A DNA stretch of 64,000 nucleotides from Pseudomonas sp. P5_109 (GTDB lineage Bacteria; Pseudomonadota; Gammaproteobacteria; Pseudomonadales; Pseudomonadaceae). Numbering within the stretch: the first letter of the stretch is position 1; each line of letters begins with the position of its first letter. The stretch is from assembly GCF_034009455.1 (NCBI RefSeq), contig NZ_CP125380.1, forward strand, positions 2,679,501 through 2,743,500. The letters are read 5' to 3'. Under the pieces are notes generated by a model. It made no database searches and was not told where the DNA came from. It was given only the letters and a program-made list of their open reading frames with translations. This document shows positions 7,826 to 17,120 of the stretch, one piece after another. The position numbers and the translations under genes were made by a program.

Positions 7826-9190
7826 ATGACCCTGCGACCCGAATACGTGCATTCCCTGCTTGAAGACGATCCCGAGCAGGGCCTCTATCGCTGCAAGCGC
7901 GAGATGTTCACCGACCCCCGGTTGTTCGACCTGGAGATGGAACACATCTTCGAAGGCAACTGGCTGTACCTGGCCCACGAAAGCCAGATCCCCAACATCA
8001 ACGATTTCTACACCACCACCATGGGGCGCCAGTCGATCTTCATCGCGCGCAACAAGGACGGTGTGCTCAACGCCTTCATCAACGCCTGCAGCCATCGCGG
8101 CGCGACCCTGTGCCGGCACAAGTCCGGCAACAAGAGCTCCTACACCTGCCCGTTCCACGGCTGGACCTTCAACAACTCCGGCAAGCTGCTCAAGGTCAAG
8201 GACCCGGCCAACGCCGGTTACCCGTCGAGTTTCAACTGCGAAGGCTCCCACGACCTGACCAAGGTGGCGCGTTTCGAGTCCTATCGTGGCTTCCTGTTCG
8301 GCAGCCTCAAGGCCGATGTGCTGCCGCTGGTCGAGCACCTGGGCGAGTCGGCGAAGATCATCGACATGATCGTCGATCAGTCCGCCGACGGCCTGGAAGT
8401 GCTGCGCGGTTCTTCGAGCTACATCTACGAAGGCAACTGGAAACTCACCGCCGAAAACGGCGCCGATGGCTACCACGTCAGCTCCGTGCACTGGAACTAC
8501 GCGGCCACCCAGAACCAGCGCAAGCAGCGCGAAGCCGGTGACAGCAACCCGACCATGAGCGCCGGCAGCTGGGCCAAGCAGGGCGGCGGTTTCTACTCCT
8601 TCGACAAGGGCCACATGCTGCTCTGGACCCGCTGGGCCAACCCCGAGGACCGTCCGCTGTACGAGCGTCGCGATGAACTGGCGCAAGACTTCGGTAAGGC
8701 CCGCGCCGACTGGATGATCGAGAACTCGCGCAACCTGTGCCTGTACCCCAACGTGTACCTGATGGACCAGTTCAGCTCGCAGATCCGCATCGCCCGGCCG
8801 ATTTCGGTCAACCGCACGGAAATCACCATCTACTGCATCGCCCCGAAAGGCGAGAGCGACCACGCCCGTTCCAGCCGGATTCGCCAGTACGAGGATTTCT
8901 TCAACGTCAGCGGCATGGCCACGCCGGACGACCTGGAGGAGTTCCGCTCCTGCCAGACCAGCTACCAGGGCAGCGTTACCACCTGGAACGACATGTCCCG
9001 GGGCGCCGAGCACTGGATCGAAGGCGCTGACGACGCAGCCAAGGAAATCGACCTGCACCCGCTGCTCAGCGGCGTGCGCACCGAAGACGAAGGCCTGTTC
9101 GTACTGCAACACAAGTACTGGCAGCAGACCATGCTCAAGGCCCTGGCGGCCGAGCAGTCGAAGTTGATCGCCGTGGAGGACGTGCAATGA
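7826..9190 (+). CDS. benA: Benzoate 1,2-dioxygenase, large (alpha) subunit
   Basis: Catalytic subunit of the Rieske oxygenase that cis-dihydroxylates benzoate. With the start at 7826 (MTLRPEY, GGAGG eight bases upstream; an in-frame ATG at 7811 would overlap that site) the protein is 454 aa. The Rieske [2Fe-2S] motif is CSHRG (Cys88, His90) and CPFHGW (Cys108, His111). Mononuclear-iron histidines are seen in [13 protein letters not shown] (His217, His222). It overlaps benB by four bases (ATGA), so the subunits are translationally coupled. Confidence 0.96.
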   Translation: MTLRPEYVHSLLEDDPEQGLYRCKREMFTDPRLFDLEMEHIFEGNWLYLAHESQIPNINDFYTTTMGRQSIFIARNKDGVLNAFINACSHRGATLCRHKSGNKSSYTCPFHGWTFNNSGKLLKVKDPANAGYPSSFNCEGSHDLTKVARFESYRGFLFGSLKADVLPLVEHLGESAKIIDMIVDQSADGLEVLRGSSSYIYEGNWKLTAENGADGYHVSSVHWNYAATQNQRKQREAGDSNPTMSAGSWAKQGGGFYSFDKGHMLLWTRWANPEDRPLYERRDELAQDFGKARADWMIENSRNLCLYPNVYLMDQFSSQIRIARPISVNRTEITIYCIAPKGESDHARSSRIRQYEDFFNVSGMATPDDLEEFRSCQTSYQGSVTTWNDMSRGAEHWIEGADDAAKEIDLHPLLSGVRTEDEGLFVLQHKYWQQTMLKALAAEQSKLIAVEDVQ

Positions 9191-9675
9191 CCATTTCCTA
9201 TGAAGCGGTGCGCGATTTTCTCTATCGCGAAGCACGCTATCTCGACGACCGGCAGTGGGACGAATGGCTGGAAATGTACGCCCCCGATGCGACGTACTGG
9301 ATGCCATCGTGGGACGATAACGACGAACTGACCGAGGACCCGCAGCGGGAAATCTCGCTGATCTGGTACGGCAACCGCACCGGCCTTGAAGACCGCGTCT
9401 TCCGCATCAAGACCGAGCGCTCCAGCGCCAGCGTGCCGGACACCCGCACCTCCCACAACATCAGCAACATCGAGCTGCTCGAGCAGGCCGACGGACTGTG
9501 CAAGGTGCGCTTCAACTGGCACACCCTGAGTTTTCGCTACAAGACCGTCGACAGCTATTTCGGCAGCAGCTTCTACACCCTCGACGTGCGCGGTGAAAAC
9601 ACGCAGATCTTGGCCAAGAAAGTGATCCTGAAGAACGACTACGTTCGCCAGGTCATCGATGTTTACCACTTGTGA
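9187..9675 (+). CDS. benB: Benzoate 1,2-dioxygenase, small (beta) subunit
   Basis: The 162-aa beta subunit of the aromatic-ring dioxygenase (NTF2-like fold), which builds the alpha3beta3 hexamer with BenA. Recognisable start [20 protein letters not shown] and the [13 protein letters not shown] segment of BenB/XylY proteins. It overlaps benA by four bases and is followed 10 bases later by benC. Confidence 0.95.
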   Translation: MTISYEAVRDFLYREARYLDDRQWDEWLEMYAPDATYWMPSWDDNDELTEDPQREISLIWYGNRTGLEDRVFRIKTERSSASVPDTRTSHNISNIELLEQADGLCKVRFNWHTLSFRYKTVDSYFGSSFYTLDVRGENTQILAKKVILKNDYVRQVIDVYHL

Positions 9676-9685
9676 GGCGGCCGTC

Positions 9686-10699
9686 ATGACCCATTCCATC
9701 GCGTTCAATTTCGAAGACGGCGTCACCCGGTTCATCGACGCCAATGCCGGCGAAACCGTGGCCGATGCCGCGTACCGCCAGGGCATCAACATCCCGCTGG
9801 ACTGCCGCGACGGCGCCTGCGGCACCTGCAAGTGTTTTGCCGAAGCCGGCCGCTACGATCTGGGCGAGGAGTACATCGAAGACGCCCTCAGCCCTGAAGA
9901 GGCCGCGCAGGGTTTTGTCCTGACCTGCCAGATGCGCGCCCAGAGCGATTGCGTGGTGCGCGTACCGACCTCCTCGGAAGTCTGCCGCACCCGCCAGGCC
10001 AGCTATGACGCCACCATCAGTGCCGTGCGCCAGTTGTCCGACAGCACCATCGCGCTGTCGATCAAGGGCGAGGCCTTGAGCAAACTGGCGTTCCTGCCGG
10101 GGCAGTATGTGAACCTGGGGATTCCCGGCAGCGAGCAGACCCGTGCCTATTCGTTCAGCTCGTTGCAGCGCGATGGCGAGGTCAGTTTCCTGATCCGCAA
10201 CGTGCCCGGCGGCTTGATGAGCAGCTTCCTCACCGGTATGGCCAAGGCCGGCGACAGCATGAACCTGGCCGGTCCCCTGGGCAGTTTCTACCTGCGCGAA
10301 ATTCGCCGTCCGTTGCTGTTGCTGGCCGGCGGTACGGGGCTGGCGCCTTTCACCGCGATGCTGGAGAAGATCGCCGAGCAGGGCAGTGATCACCCGCTGC
10401 ACCTGATCTATGGCGTGACCCACGATTTCGACCTGGTGGAAATCGACCGCCTCGAAGCCTTTGCCGCGCGCATCCCCAACTTCACCTTCAGCGCCTGCGT
10501 CGCCAGCCCCGAGAGCCAGCATCCACTCAAGGGTTACGTGACCCAGCACATCGAGCCAAAGCATCTGAACGATGGCGACGTCGACGTCTACCTGTGCGGC
10601 CCGCCGCCGATGGTCGAGGCCGTGAGCCAGTTCATCCGCGAGCAAGGCATCGCACCGGCGAACTTCTACTACGAGAAATTCGCCGCCAGCGCAGCTTGA
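9686..10699 (+). CDS. benC: Benzoate 1,2-dioxygenase, electron transfer component
   Basis: NADH-dependent reductase of 337 aa that feeds electrons to BenAB. The order is a plant-type [2Fe-2S] ferredoxin domain (Cys40, Cys45, Cys48, Cys81 in LDCRDGACGTCKC and LTCQ), an FAD domain with RAYSFSS (153-159), and an NAD domain with GGTGLAPF and LCGPPPM. The frame opens at 9659, but the start at 9686 (MTHSIAFNFEDG) follows a GAGGCGG site and gives the family N-terminus. A REP array follows before benD. Confidence 0.95.
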   Translation: MTHSIAFNFEDGVTRFIDANAGETVADAAYRQGINIPLDCRDGACGTCKCFAEAGRYDLGEEYIEDALSPEEAAQGFVLTCQMRAQSDCVVRVPTSSEVCRTRQASYDATISAVRQLSDSTIALSIKGEALSKLAFLPGQYVNLGIPGSEQTRAYSFSSLQRDGEVSFLIRNVPGGLMSSFLTGMAKAGDSMNLAGPLGSFYLREIRRPLLLLAGGTGLAPFTAMLEKIAEQGSDHPLHLIYGVTHDFDLVEIDRLEAFAARIPNFTFSACVASPESQHPLKGYVTQHIEPKHLNDGDVDVYLCGPPPMVEAVSQFIREQGIAPANFYYEKFAASAA

Positions 10700-10716
10700 G
10701 TCGCGCACAAATACCC

Positions 10717-11158
10717 AATGTAGGAGCGGGCTTGCCCGCGAAGAGGCCGGAACATTCAGCATTGATGTCGCCTGACAGTCCGCTTTCGCGAGCAAGCCCG
10801 CTCCCACAGTTATTGAGGTCGAGCGCAGATCCAATGTGGGAGCGGGCTTGCCCGCGAAGAGGCCGGAACATTCAGCATTGATGTCGCCTGACAGTCCGCT
10901 TTCGCGAGCAAGCCCGCTCCCACAGTTATTGAGGTCGAGCGCAGATCCAATGTAGGAGCGGGCTTGCCCGCGAAGAGGCCGGAACATTCAGCATTGATGT
11001 CGCCTGACAGTCCGCCTTCGCGAGCAAGCCCGCTCACACAGTTATTGAGGTCGAGCGCAGATCCAATGTGGGAGCGGGCTTGCCCGCGAAGAGGCCGGAA
11101 CATTCAGCATTGATGTCGCCTGACAGTCCGCTTTCGCGAGCAAGCCCGCTCCCACAGG
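10717..11158. repeat. Tandem array of four REPINs between benC and benD
   Basis: Four units of about 116 bases (starting near 10717, 10833, 10949 and 11065), each an inverted pair of AGCGGGCTTGCCCGCGAA and TTCGCGAGCAAGCCCGCT arms, joined by an almost invariant linker. The copies differ by only a few bases, so the array arose by recent tandem duplication. It splits an operon normally transcribed as benABCD. Confidence 0.93.
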
Positions 11159-11203
11159 ATTGTGGTTTCGAGCGATACATCGTCATTGACCGATGAGGTA
11201 CAC

Positions 11204-11977
11204 ATGAACAGATTTCACGAAAAAGTCGCCCTGATCACCGGCGCAGCCCAGGGCATTGGCCAGCGGGTGGCCGAGCGCATGGCGGCCGAAGGGGCGAAGC
11301 TGATCCTGGTGGATCGCTCCGACCTGGTGTTCGAAGTCCAGCAGCAACTGGCCTCGACCTGTCAGGTACTGGCCCTGACCGCCGACCTTGAGCAATACGA
11401 GGAATGCAGCCGGGTGATGCAAACCGCCGTCGAGCGCTTCGGGCGCCTCGACGTGTTGATCAACAACGTCGGCGGCACGATCTGGGCCAAGCCGTTCGAG
11501 CACTATGAAGCGTCGCAGATCGAGGCCGAGGTTCGCCGCTCGCTGTTCCCGACCTTGTGGTGTTGCCATGCCGCGCTGCCGTTCATGCTGGAGCAGGGCA
11601 GCGGAGCGATCGTCAATGTCTCGTCCATCGCCACCCGCAGCCTCAATCGCGTGCCCTACGGCGCGGCAAAAGGCGGGGTGAATGCCTTGACCGCCTGTCT
11701 GGCGTTCGAAACCGCCGGTCGTGGCGTGCGGGTCAATGCCACCGCGCCTGGCGGCACCGAAGCACCGCCGCGACGCATACCCCGCAATGGTGCCGAGCAG
11801 AGCGAGCAGGAAAAACTCTGGTACCAGCAGATCGTCGACCAGACCCTCGACAGCAGTTTGATGAAACGCTACGGCACACTGGATGAGCAGGCGGGGGCTA
11901 TTCTGTTTCTGGCCAGCGACGAAGCGTCCTATATCACCGGCATGATCATGCCCGTGGGCGGTGGCGATCAGGGCTGA
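11204..11977 (+). CDS. benD: cis-1,2-Dihydroxybenzoate (benzoate diol) dehydrogenase
   Basis: Short-chain dehydrogenase of 257 aa that oxidises and decarboxylates the benzoate cis-diol to catechol with NAD. The Rossmann glycine motif is TGAAQGIG (12-19), NNVG follows at 87-90, and the catalytic triad is Ser140/141, Tyr152 and Lys156 (YGAAK). The start at 11204 has a GATGAGG site; an earlier in-frame ATG at 11162 lies in the repeat-flanking sequence. It completes the conversion of benzoate to catechol, which CatA then opens. Confidence 0.94.
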   Translation: MNRFHEKVALITGAAQGIGQRVAERMAAEGAKLILVDRSDLVFEVQQQLASTCQVLALTADLEQYEECSRVMQTAVERFGRLDVLINNVGGTIWAKPFEHYEASQIEAEVRRSLFPTLWCCHAALPFMLEQGSGAIVNVSSIATRSLNRVPYGAAKGGVNALTACLAFETAGRGVRVNATAPGGTEAPPRRIPRNGAEQSEQEKLWYQQIVDQTLDSSLMKRYGTLDEQAGAILFLASDEASYITGMIMPVGGGDQG

Positions 11978-12022
11978 CGCGAGCGACAGACAACCCCATC
12001 CGCAAGCAACGGAGTCATGGTG

Positions 12023-12721
12023 ATGAGTGACAAACCCACGATCGTGCTGGTCCATGGTTTTTGGGGCGGCGCTGCCCACTGGAACAAGGTCATCGTCAAA
12101 TTGCTCAGCCGGGGCGACACGCACATTCGTGCCGTCGAGTTGCCGCTGACATCCCTGGCCGAGGATGCCGAGCGCACGCGCAAGATGGTCGCCCAGGTGC
12201 CGGGGCCGGTACTGCTGGTGGGGCATTCCTATGGCGGTGCGGTGATTACCGAAGCCGGCGACCAGCCGAATGTGGTGGGCCTGGTGTACATCGCCGCCTT
12301 CGCCCCGGACGCTGGTGAAAGCCCCGGTGGCATCACGCAACGGCATCCGCCTGCGGCGGCGGCCAACCTGGCTCCCGACAGCGACGGTTACCTGTGGGTC
12401 AAGCCTGAGCTCTATCACGAAAGCTTCTGCCAGGATCTGCCGGCGACCGAAGGGTTGGTCATGGGGCTCACCCAGAAAGCGCCGCTGGCCAGTACTTTCG
12501 GTGACACCATTGGCACAGTGGCCTGGAAGAAAAAACCATCGTGGTATCAGGTTTCGACCGCAGACCGCATGATCGCGCCGCAAAACCAGCAGTGGATGGC
12601 CGAGCGGCTCAATGCCCGGGAGATTCTGACCTTGAACGCCAGCCATGCGTCATTGGCGTCGATGCCCGCCGAAGTGGCGGCATTGATCGACAGGGCAGCG
12701 ACGGCGTTGACCAAGGGCTAA
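12023..12721 (+). CDS. Alpha/beta hydrolase, plant-methylesterase-like (EstC type)
   Basis: A 232-aa hydrolase. LVHGFWGGAAHW holds the oxyanion-hole motif, VGHSYGGAV the nucleophile elbow (Ser), and NASHASL near the C-terminus the catalytic His. It lies 45 bases after benD on the same strand and may be cotranscribed. The ATG at 12023 is better spaced from the GGAG site than the one at 12017. Substrate unknown. It is not a standard ben gene, so involvement in aromatic ester use is only a guess from position. Confidence 0.8.
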   Translation: MSDKPTIVLVHGFWGGAAHWNKVIVKLLSRGDTHIRAVELPLTSLAEDAERTRKMVAQVPGPVLLVGHSYGGAVITEAGDQPNVVGLVYIAAFAPDAGESPGGITQRHPPAAAANLAPDSDGYLWVKPELYHESFCQDLPATEGLVMGLTQKAPLASTFGDTIGTVAWKKKPSWYQVSTADRMIAPQNQQWMAERLNAREILTLNASHASLASMPAEVAALIDRAATALTKG

Positions 12722-12724
12722 GGC

Positions 12725-13087
12725 CTACAAGCGACGCGCAAAGGCCCTGACAATACTCAGCATGGCGTCGCTGATGTTCAGGTTGTGTAGCGCATCCAGC
12801 GGGTGCCAGATGAAATCGGTGATTTCGTTCAGCGGCCGCAATTGCTCCAGGTTCAGCACCGACACCTCGAAGACGTGGTGTCGGGTGCCGTCCGCTTCCA
12901 GCTCCAGCACGTACATCAACTCGTCGACCCGCAGGCCGGTTTCTTCCAGCAGTTCGCGAACGGCGGCATCGGCTGCGCTTTCACCCCGTTCGAGCTTGCC
13001 GCCGGGCAACGTCCAGCGTCCTCCTGCCTTGCGTACCAGCAGTACATGCCTGTCCTGCTCGCAGATGATCGTTGCGCGTACTTTCAT
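12725..13087 (-). CDS. Nudix hydrolase
   Basis: A 120-aa Nudix protein with the signature [23 protein letters not shown] (GX5EX7REUXEEXGU complete). These enzymes hydrolyse nucleoside diphosphates linked to another group. The short length and single domain resemble small housecleaning Nudix proteins. It is convergent with the preceding hydrolase, with only three bases between the stops. Confidence 0.88.
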   Translation of the reverse strand: MKVRATIICEQDRHVLLVRKAGGRWTLPGGKLERGESAADAAVRELLEETGLRVDELMYVLELEADGTRHHVFEVSVLNLEQLRPLNEITDFIWHPLDALHNLNISDAMLSIVRAFARRL

Positions 13088-13304
13088 GGATTACCTAATG
13101 GCCGGTTGACAGGTAACAGGCATTGAAACGCAGCATGCGGGCCTGGGCCGATTGAGCACTTTACGATTAATTTGAGCAGGTAATGCCAGGAAAATTGCAA
13201 TCAATTTGGGGAATTTCCATGGCGACGTCTGGTCGGTATTTTGGAGAAGGGTGGGTGTAAGGTAGGCAAGTCAACCTGAGATCACTGCCCGAGAGGAGGT
13301 GACT

Positions 13305-13505
13305 ATGAGCGTTCCGATGTTGAACAAGATGCACATGAATGGTTATGACGTACTCAGCGTGAACAACGGCCCCTGGCGGGTATGCACCCAGGGTGACCGG
13401 CTTGGTTCGTTTGCCAGTCGGGAAGAAGCGCTGGCATTTGCCGCTGCGCTGCCCGGCTACAGGGCGCGAACCGCCAGGCCTGCGGACAGCCATCAAACAA
13501 AATGA
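13305..13505 (+). CDS. Small hypothetical protein, 66 aa
   Basis: Starts MSVPMLNKMHMNGYDVLSVN and continues with a GPWRVCTQGDRLGSFASREE segment of the kind found in small DUF2188-like proteins. The ribosome site GAGAGGAGGT ends four bases before the ATG at 13305, which supports a real gene; an in-frame GTG at 13299 would overlap that site. Soluble; no function can be read. Confidence 0.6.
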   Translation: MSVPMLNKMHMNGYDVLSVNNGPWRVCTQGDRLGSFASREEALAFAAALPGYRARTARPADSHQTK

Positions 13506-13511
13506 AGCCCC

Positions 13512-13613
13512 CTGTAGGAGCGAGCTTGCTCGCGATGGTCGTTAACGATAACGCGTGCTGCCTGGTTAACCCCCGGCGCGCTTGAGCCCATCGCGAGCAA
13601 GCTCGCTCCTACA
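13512..13613. repeat. REPIN (TGTAGGAGCGAGCTTGCTCGCGATGG type)
   Basis: Inverted REP arms around a roughly 50-base spacer containing GTCGTTAACGATAACGCG, the same spacer type seen in the later arrays. It lies between convergent genes. Confidence 0.85.
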
Positions 13614-13628
13614 AAATCCTCAAGGGCG

Positions 13629-13979
13629 CTAGTAACCGCCGCCTCCGCTGGGGCGAGAGGGTTCCCGGGCCTTTAGCTGCGTGTGACTCCACTCCGCGCA
13701 CGTCATGAAGCTCGTGTGGTCGACCATGCCGCGGCCATCGAAACTGACGTTGTACGGCTGCTGATGGTCGGCATGAGTCAGCTTGTAGTCAAAGCACGTA
13801 CCGGGTTCGACGGTGCGATCGCTGACCGCCAGGGGCGGGCCGCCGATTTGCCGGACTTGCTCCTGCGTCATGCCGGTATCGACTTTCGCCACCAGCGGCT
13901 GGTCCTGGTAGATCGAGTTGGTGCTGCAGCCTGCCAACGCGGTCAGTGCGACGACCAACGTGAATAGAGGCCTGTTCAT
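13629..13979 (-). CDS. osmE: OsmE-like (SmpA/BamE-fold) lipoprotein
   Basis: A 116-aa protein with a lipoprotein signal (MNRPLFTLVVALTALAGC, Cys18) and a single SmpA/OmlA domain: VDTGMTQEQVRQIGGPP matches the GMS..QV..I.G.P motif, and GTCFDYKL and FMTCAEW contain the two Cys typical of OsmE. In E. coli OsmE is an osmotically inducible outer-membrane lipoprotein of unclear role. The assignment is by motif and size. A glycine-rich tail (SGGGGY) is unusual. Confidence 0.75.
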   Translation of the reverse strand: MNRPLFTLVVALTALAGCSTNSIYQDQPLVAKVDTGMTQEQVRQIGGPPLAVSDRTVEPGTCFDYKLTHADHQQPYNVSFDGRGMVDHTSFMTCAEWSHTQLKAREPSRPSGGGGY

Positions 13980-13992
13980 GGCAGCGCTCCCG

Positions 13993-14232
13993 CTATATAG
14001 CCTTGTTGCGGCTAATGACCTTGGCTTTCACTTCCTCGGCATAGCCGGACAGTTTTGCTTCATCTCCCTGAAACAAAGCACAGAGTTTTTGCACGGCTTG
14101 CGCGTCGATGTCGTTGCCGAGCAGGCGCAATTGCTGCTCGATGCGCAAAAGCTCCACGGCCGACCAGCGCAAATCTGACGCAAGCCCTTGCAGATCACGT
14201 CGAAGTTCCTGTTCCGATTCGTTAAGCCACAT
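13993..14232 (-). CDS. Small hypothetical protein, 79 aa
   Basis: The frame is open to 14367, but the start is placed at 14232 (MWLNESEQELRRDLQ) because an AGGAGGT ribosome site lies five bases upstream. The protein is highly helical and charged, with no signal or membrane segment. The stop is 13 bases before the osmE-like start, so the two are probably cotranscribed. Family not recognised. Confidence 0.6.
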   Translation of the reverse strand: MWLNESEQELRRDLQGLASDLRWSAVELLRIEQQLRLLGNDIDAQAVQKLCALFQGDEAKLSGYAEEVKAKVISRNKAI

Positions 14233-14521
14233 GATGACCTCCTGAATACTGCACTCCGGAATTTTAGACCCGTTTACCGCAGCGGATGTTGTGTTTGTCT
14301 GAATCAGCGGGGTTTCCTTTGGTCGGGAAAGTAAAAAGCGCACGAGAAAATACGCTGTTCTACTCAAGTGCCGGTGTCTTCCACAGGCAAAGTGATATCA
14401 AATTACCGCCTGCAAGGAACTAACCAGCGAAAGCGACATCAATGACTGTCGCCCAAGCATTGGGATGGATGTGCGGACAGCGGCGAGCTACATTTTCTTT
14501 TTTCGAATTTAAGGATGCAGC

Positions 14522-14857
14522 ATGCGGATGTTGATGGGGGGAGTCGCGCTGGCGTTGCTGGCCGGGTGTTCGTTACCGGCGTCGCTGGTACCGGGCGAGC
14601 CGAATGTCAGCAAGCACAGTGCGAAGACGCCAAAAGAGTATGCGGCGTGTGTACTGCCGGCCTGGCAAACGGAAGTCTCGAATACGACCCAGGTTTCGAT
14701 ATCCAACGGGTACCGGATCACCGCGCCCAGCGTGATCACGGCCGACGAAGTGCTGGATATCGTGAAATACAAGGATGGCAGCCAGATTTCGCTGTATCAG
14801 GGGCCGCCTTGGGCCAAGTCCGGCGACCTGCGCAAAATCGTGCGTGACTGCTTGTAA
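14522..14857 (+). CDS. Hypothetical lipoprotein, 111 aa
   Basis: N-terminus MRMLMGGVALALLAGCSLPAS is a clear lipoprotein signal (LAGC, Cys16). The mature part is about 95 aa with two further Cys (AACVLP and the C-terminal RDCL), possibly a disulphide. Similar small lipoproteins occur in Pseudomonas, without known function. It is followed by a strong terminator. Confidence 0.7.
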   Translation: MRMLMGGVALALLAGCSLPASLVPGEPNVSKHSAKTPKEYAACVLPAWQTEVSNTTQVSISNGYRITAPSVITADEVLDIVKYKDGSQISLYQGPPWAKSGDLRKIVRDCL

Positions 14858-14907
14858 GCGCGGGAGAGAGAAAACCGGTCACCGACCGTTTTCGCCTGAA
14901 TCGAAAA

Positions 14908-14943
14908 AAAACCGGATGCCTGGCGTGCATCCGGTTTTTTTTG
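14908..14943. terminator. Bidirectional intrinsic terminator
   Basis: Stem AAACCGGATGC / GCATCCGGTTT with an A-tract before and a T-tract after, between convergent genes (the lipoprotein and the Rrf2 regulator). Confidence 0.88.
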
Positions 14944-14949
14944 TGTGAA

Positions 14950-15510
14950 TCAGTCTGAAAGGTTGGTCGTCGGGATGATGTGCTCGCTCGCCAGGGCGGC
15001 ACTTTTGCGCTCCCGACGCTCGTTCATCCAGCTTTCCACCTTGACGCCGAACTCCGCTGGGGCCTTGCGCCCGAACTTCCTGGCGATGTCGAGGATGGTT
15101 TGCTGGGCGAGGGCTTCTTCCATGCGTTTTTGCGCAACCATCATCGCGCCATGCACCGCGCACGGGCCGTCCAGTGCCCAATCCGGTGGGGAACCGTCGA
15201 ACACCGCGCAACGGCCACGGATTTCCCGGCAATCGAAGATCGACTTGCGGCCGTCGATGGCGTTGACGATGTCGAGCAGGGTGATTTCGTCCGCGGGCCG
15301 GGCCAGCTTGAAGCCGCCGCGCATGCCTTCGGTGGCGACCACCAGTTTGCCTTTGGCCAGTTTGGTGAAGATCTTCGCCAGATAGTCCAGGGGAACGCCT
15401 TGCAGTTCGGCCAGGTCGCGCACGCTCGCTTCGCGCGAGTCGCCGCCATTGCCTACGAGAAAAAGCAGGCAGTGGATGCCGTACTCGACACCCGCGCTGT
15501 AAAGAGACAT
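14950..15510 (-). CDS. Rrf2 family transcriptional regulator with three clustered Cys
   Basis: A 186-aa Rrf2 protein. The winged helix-turn-helix covers about residues 1-70 (SVRDLAELQGVPLDYLAKIF, GMRGGFKLARP). Cys94, Cys101 and Cys117 lie where Fe-S ligands occur in IscR/NsrR-type members, though the C-X6-C-X15-C spacing differs from NsrR. An iron-sulfur sensor of redox or nitric oxide stress is possible. It is divergent from an NDH-2-like flavoprotein, which is the likely target gene. Confidence 0.85.
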   Translation of the reverse strand: MSLYSAGVEYGIHCLLFLVGNGGDSREASVRDLAELQGVPLDYLAKIFTKLAKGKLVVATEGMRGGFKLARPADEITLLDIVNAIDGRKSIFDCREIRGRCAVFDGSPPDWALDGPCAVHGAMMVAQKRMEEALAQQTILDIARKFGRKAPAEFGVKVESWMNERRERKSAALASEHIIPTTNLSD

Positions 15511-15819
15511 ACAGATCTCCGACTTGATTAGTCGCCAATTCTAGCAGCCGAAAGCAAGTCGGGCAACGAATCGTCGCGCCCTAAATTTTCTTTTCCAGCT
15601 TGAAAAGCCCTTGTCATGCGCGTTCTTGAGGCTTTTCTGGCGAGGCATCGACGCGTTCGATGGCCGTCATCAAAAAAAACCTGTTGCAGGATTTAACTAG
15701 GATCAATAAAGTCGTAGTTGTTCGAGCGGCACAGGTCGGCGGTTTTCGAAAGGCACCGACCCTATGCCTGCTCCCGATGAGCGTGACTCACAACACTTGT
15801 TTATCCCCTGGAGTTAAAA
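15511..15819. promoter_or_regulatory. Divergent promoter region, Rrf2 regulator / flavoprotein
   Basis: A 309-base gap with no convincing gene. It must hold the promoters of both divergent genes. An AT-rich block (about 15665-15725) and TTTTCTTTTCCAGCTTGAAAAG near 15590 are visible, but I cannot name an operator. Confidence 0.4.
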
Positions 15820-17022
15820 ATGAAACAGCACATTCTCGTGATCGGCGCAGGTTTCGGTGGCATGTGGACCGCTTTGAGTGCCACGCGCCTGTTCGACATT
15901 CACGCTCACAATGACGTGGAAGTGACCGTGCTGGCGCCTCAGGCCGAGCTGCGTGTGCGTCCGCGCTTCTACGAACCGAATGCCCATCAACTGGCCGCGC
16001 CGATTGGTGATCTGTTTGAGGCGGTAGGGGTCAAGTTCATCAAGGGGGCGGCGCAGACCATCAACGTCGGACAAAAACAGGTCGGCTACGTCGATGCCGC
16101 CGGTGCCCAACAAGTCTGCAGCTACGACAAACTCGTTCTGGCCACCGGCAGCCGCCTGGCGTCGCCGAACACGCCGGGCGTGGCCGAACATGCCTTCGAT
16201 GTCGATCAGATCGAACAGGCCGTGCGCCTGGAAAACCACCTCAAGGCGCTGGCCAGCCAGCCCGACAGCAAGGCGCGCAACACGGTGGTGGTGGCCGGTG
16301 GCGGTTTCACCGGGATCGAAACGGCGACTGAAATGCCCACCCGCCTGCGGGCCATCCTCGGCGACCGTGCCGACATCAATGTGATCATCGTTGACCGTGG
16401 CGATAAAGTGGGCGGCTCGATGGGTGAGGAAATTGCCGAATCGATCGTCGAGGCCAGCGTGGCCACCGGGGTGAAATGGCACTTGAAAGCCTCGGTGGTG
16501 TCGGTCGATGCCGACGGCGTCACCCTGTCCGACGGAGCACGTATCGATGCCAAAACCGTGGTCTGGACCACCGGCGTTCGCGCCAGCTCCCTGACCGAGC
16601 AGATTCCGGCCGAGCGCGATCACCTGGGCCGCCTGCATGTCGACGCACACCTGAAAGTCATCGGCCAGGACGATATCTTCGCCACCGGCGACGTCGCCTA
16701 TGCCGCCAGTGACGAGATCGGCAACTACGCCTTGATGACCTGCCAGCACGCCATTTCACTGGGTCGCCATGCCGGCAACAACGTCGCCGCACAGATTCTC
16801 GGTGTGGACCCGACGCCGTACAGCCAGCCGAAGTACGTGACCTGCCTTGATCTGGGCGCCTGGGGCGCGGTGTACACCGAGGGTTGGGATCGTCAGGTCA
16901 AGCTGGTCAAGCATGAGGCCAAGGCATTGAAGACTCAGATCAACACCCAGTGGATCTACCCGCCAGCGGCAGACCGTGTCGCTGCACTGGCGTCGGCGGA
17001 TCCGATGATTCCGGTGGCTTGA
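15820..17022 (+). CDS. NDH-2-like NAD(P)/FAD-dependent oxidoreductase
   Basis: A 400-aa two-dinucleotide-binding-domain flavoprotein. FAD is bound by VIGAGFGGMW (7-16), NAD by VVAGGGFTGIE in the middle, and the ATGD segment (DIFATGDVAY) contacts FAD near the C-terminal third. The layout is that of type II NADH dehydrogenases, but the C-terminal membrane-anchoring region is short, so a soluble or peripheral enzyme is likely. It is probably controlled by the divergent Rrf2 regulator. Physiological acceptor unknown. Confidence 0.8.
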   Translation: MKQHILVIGAGFGGMWTALSATRLFDIHAHNDVEVTVLAPQAELRVRPRFYEPNAHQLAAPIGDLFEAVGVKFIKGAAQTINVGQKQVGYVDAAGAQQVCSYDKLVLATGSRLASPNTPGVAEHAFDVDQIEQAVRLENHLKALASQPDSKARNTVVVAGGGFTGIETATEMPTRLRAILGDRADINVIIVDRGDKVGGSMGEEIAESIVEASVATGVKWHLKASVVSVDADGVTLSDGARIDAKTVVWTTGVRASSLTEQIPAERDHLGRLHVDAHLKVIGQDDIFATGDVAYAASDEIGNYALMTCQHAISLGRHAGNNVAAQILGVDPTPYSQPKYVTCLDLGAWGAVYTEGWDRQVKLVKHEAKALKTQINTQWIYPPAADRVAALASADPMIPVA

Positions 17023-17046
17023 TAGCATCGAACATCGCGTCTGAAC

Positions 17047-17084
17047 AAAAAATCCCGCTCGGGTTCGCCTGAGCGGGATTTTTT
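17047..17084 (+). terminator. Intrinsic terminator
   Basis: Stem AATCCCGCTC / GAGCGGGATT followed by T6, 25 bases after the flavoprotein stop. Confidence 0.9.
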
Positions 17085-17120
17085 ACGCCTTGTTGCCTGT
17101 GTGAAATTTAAAGTGTATTT

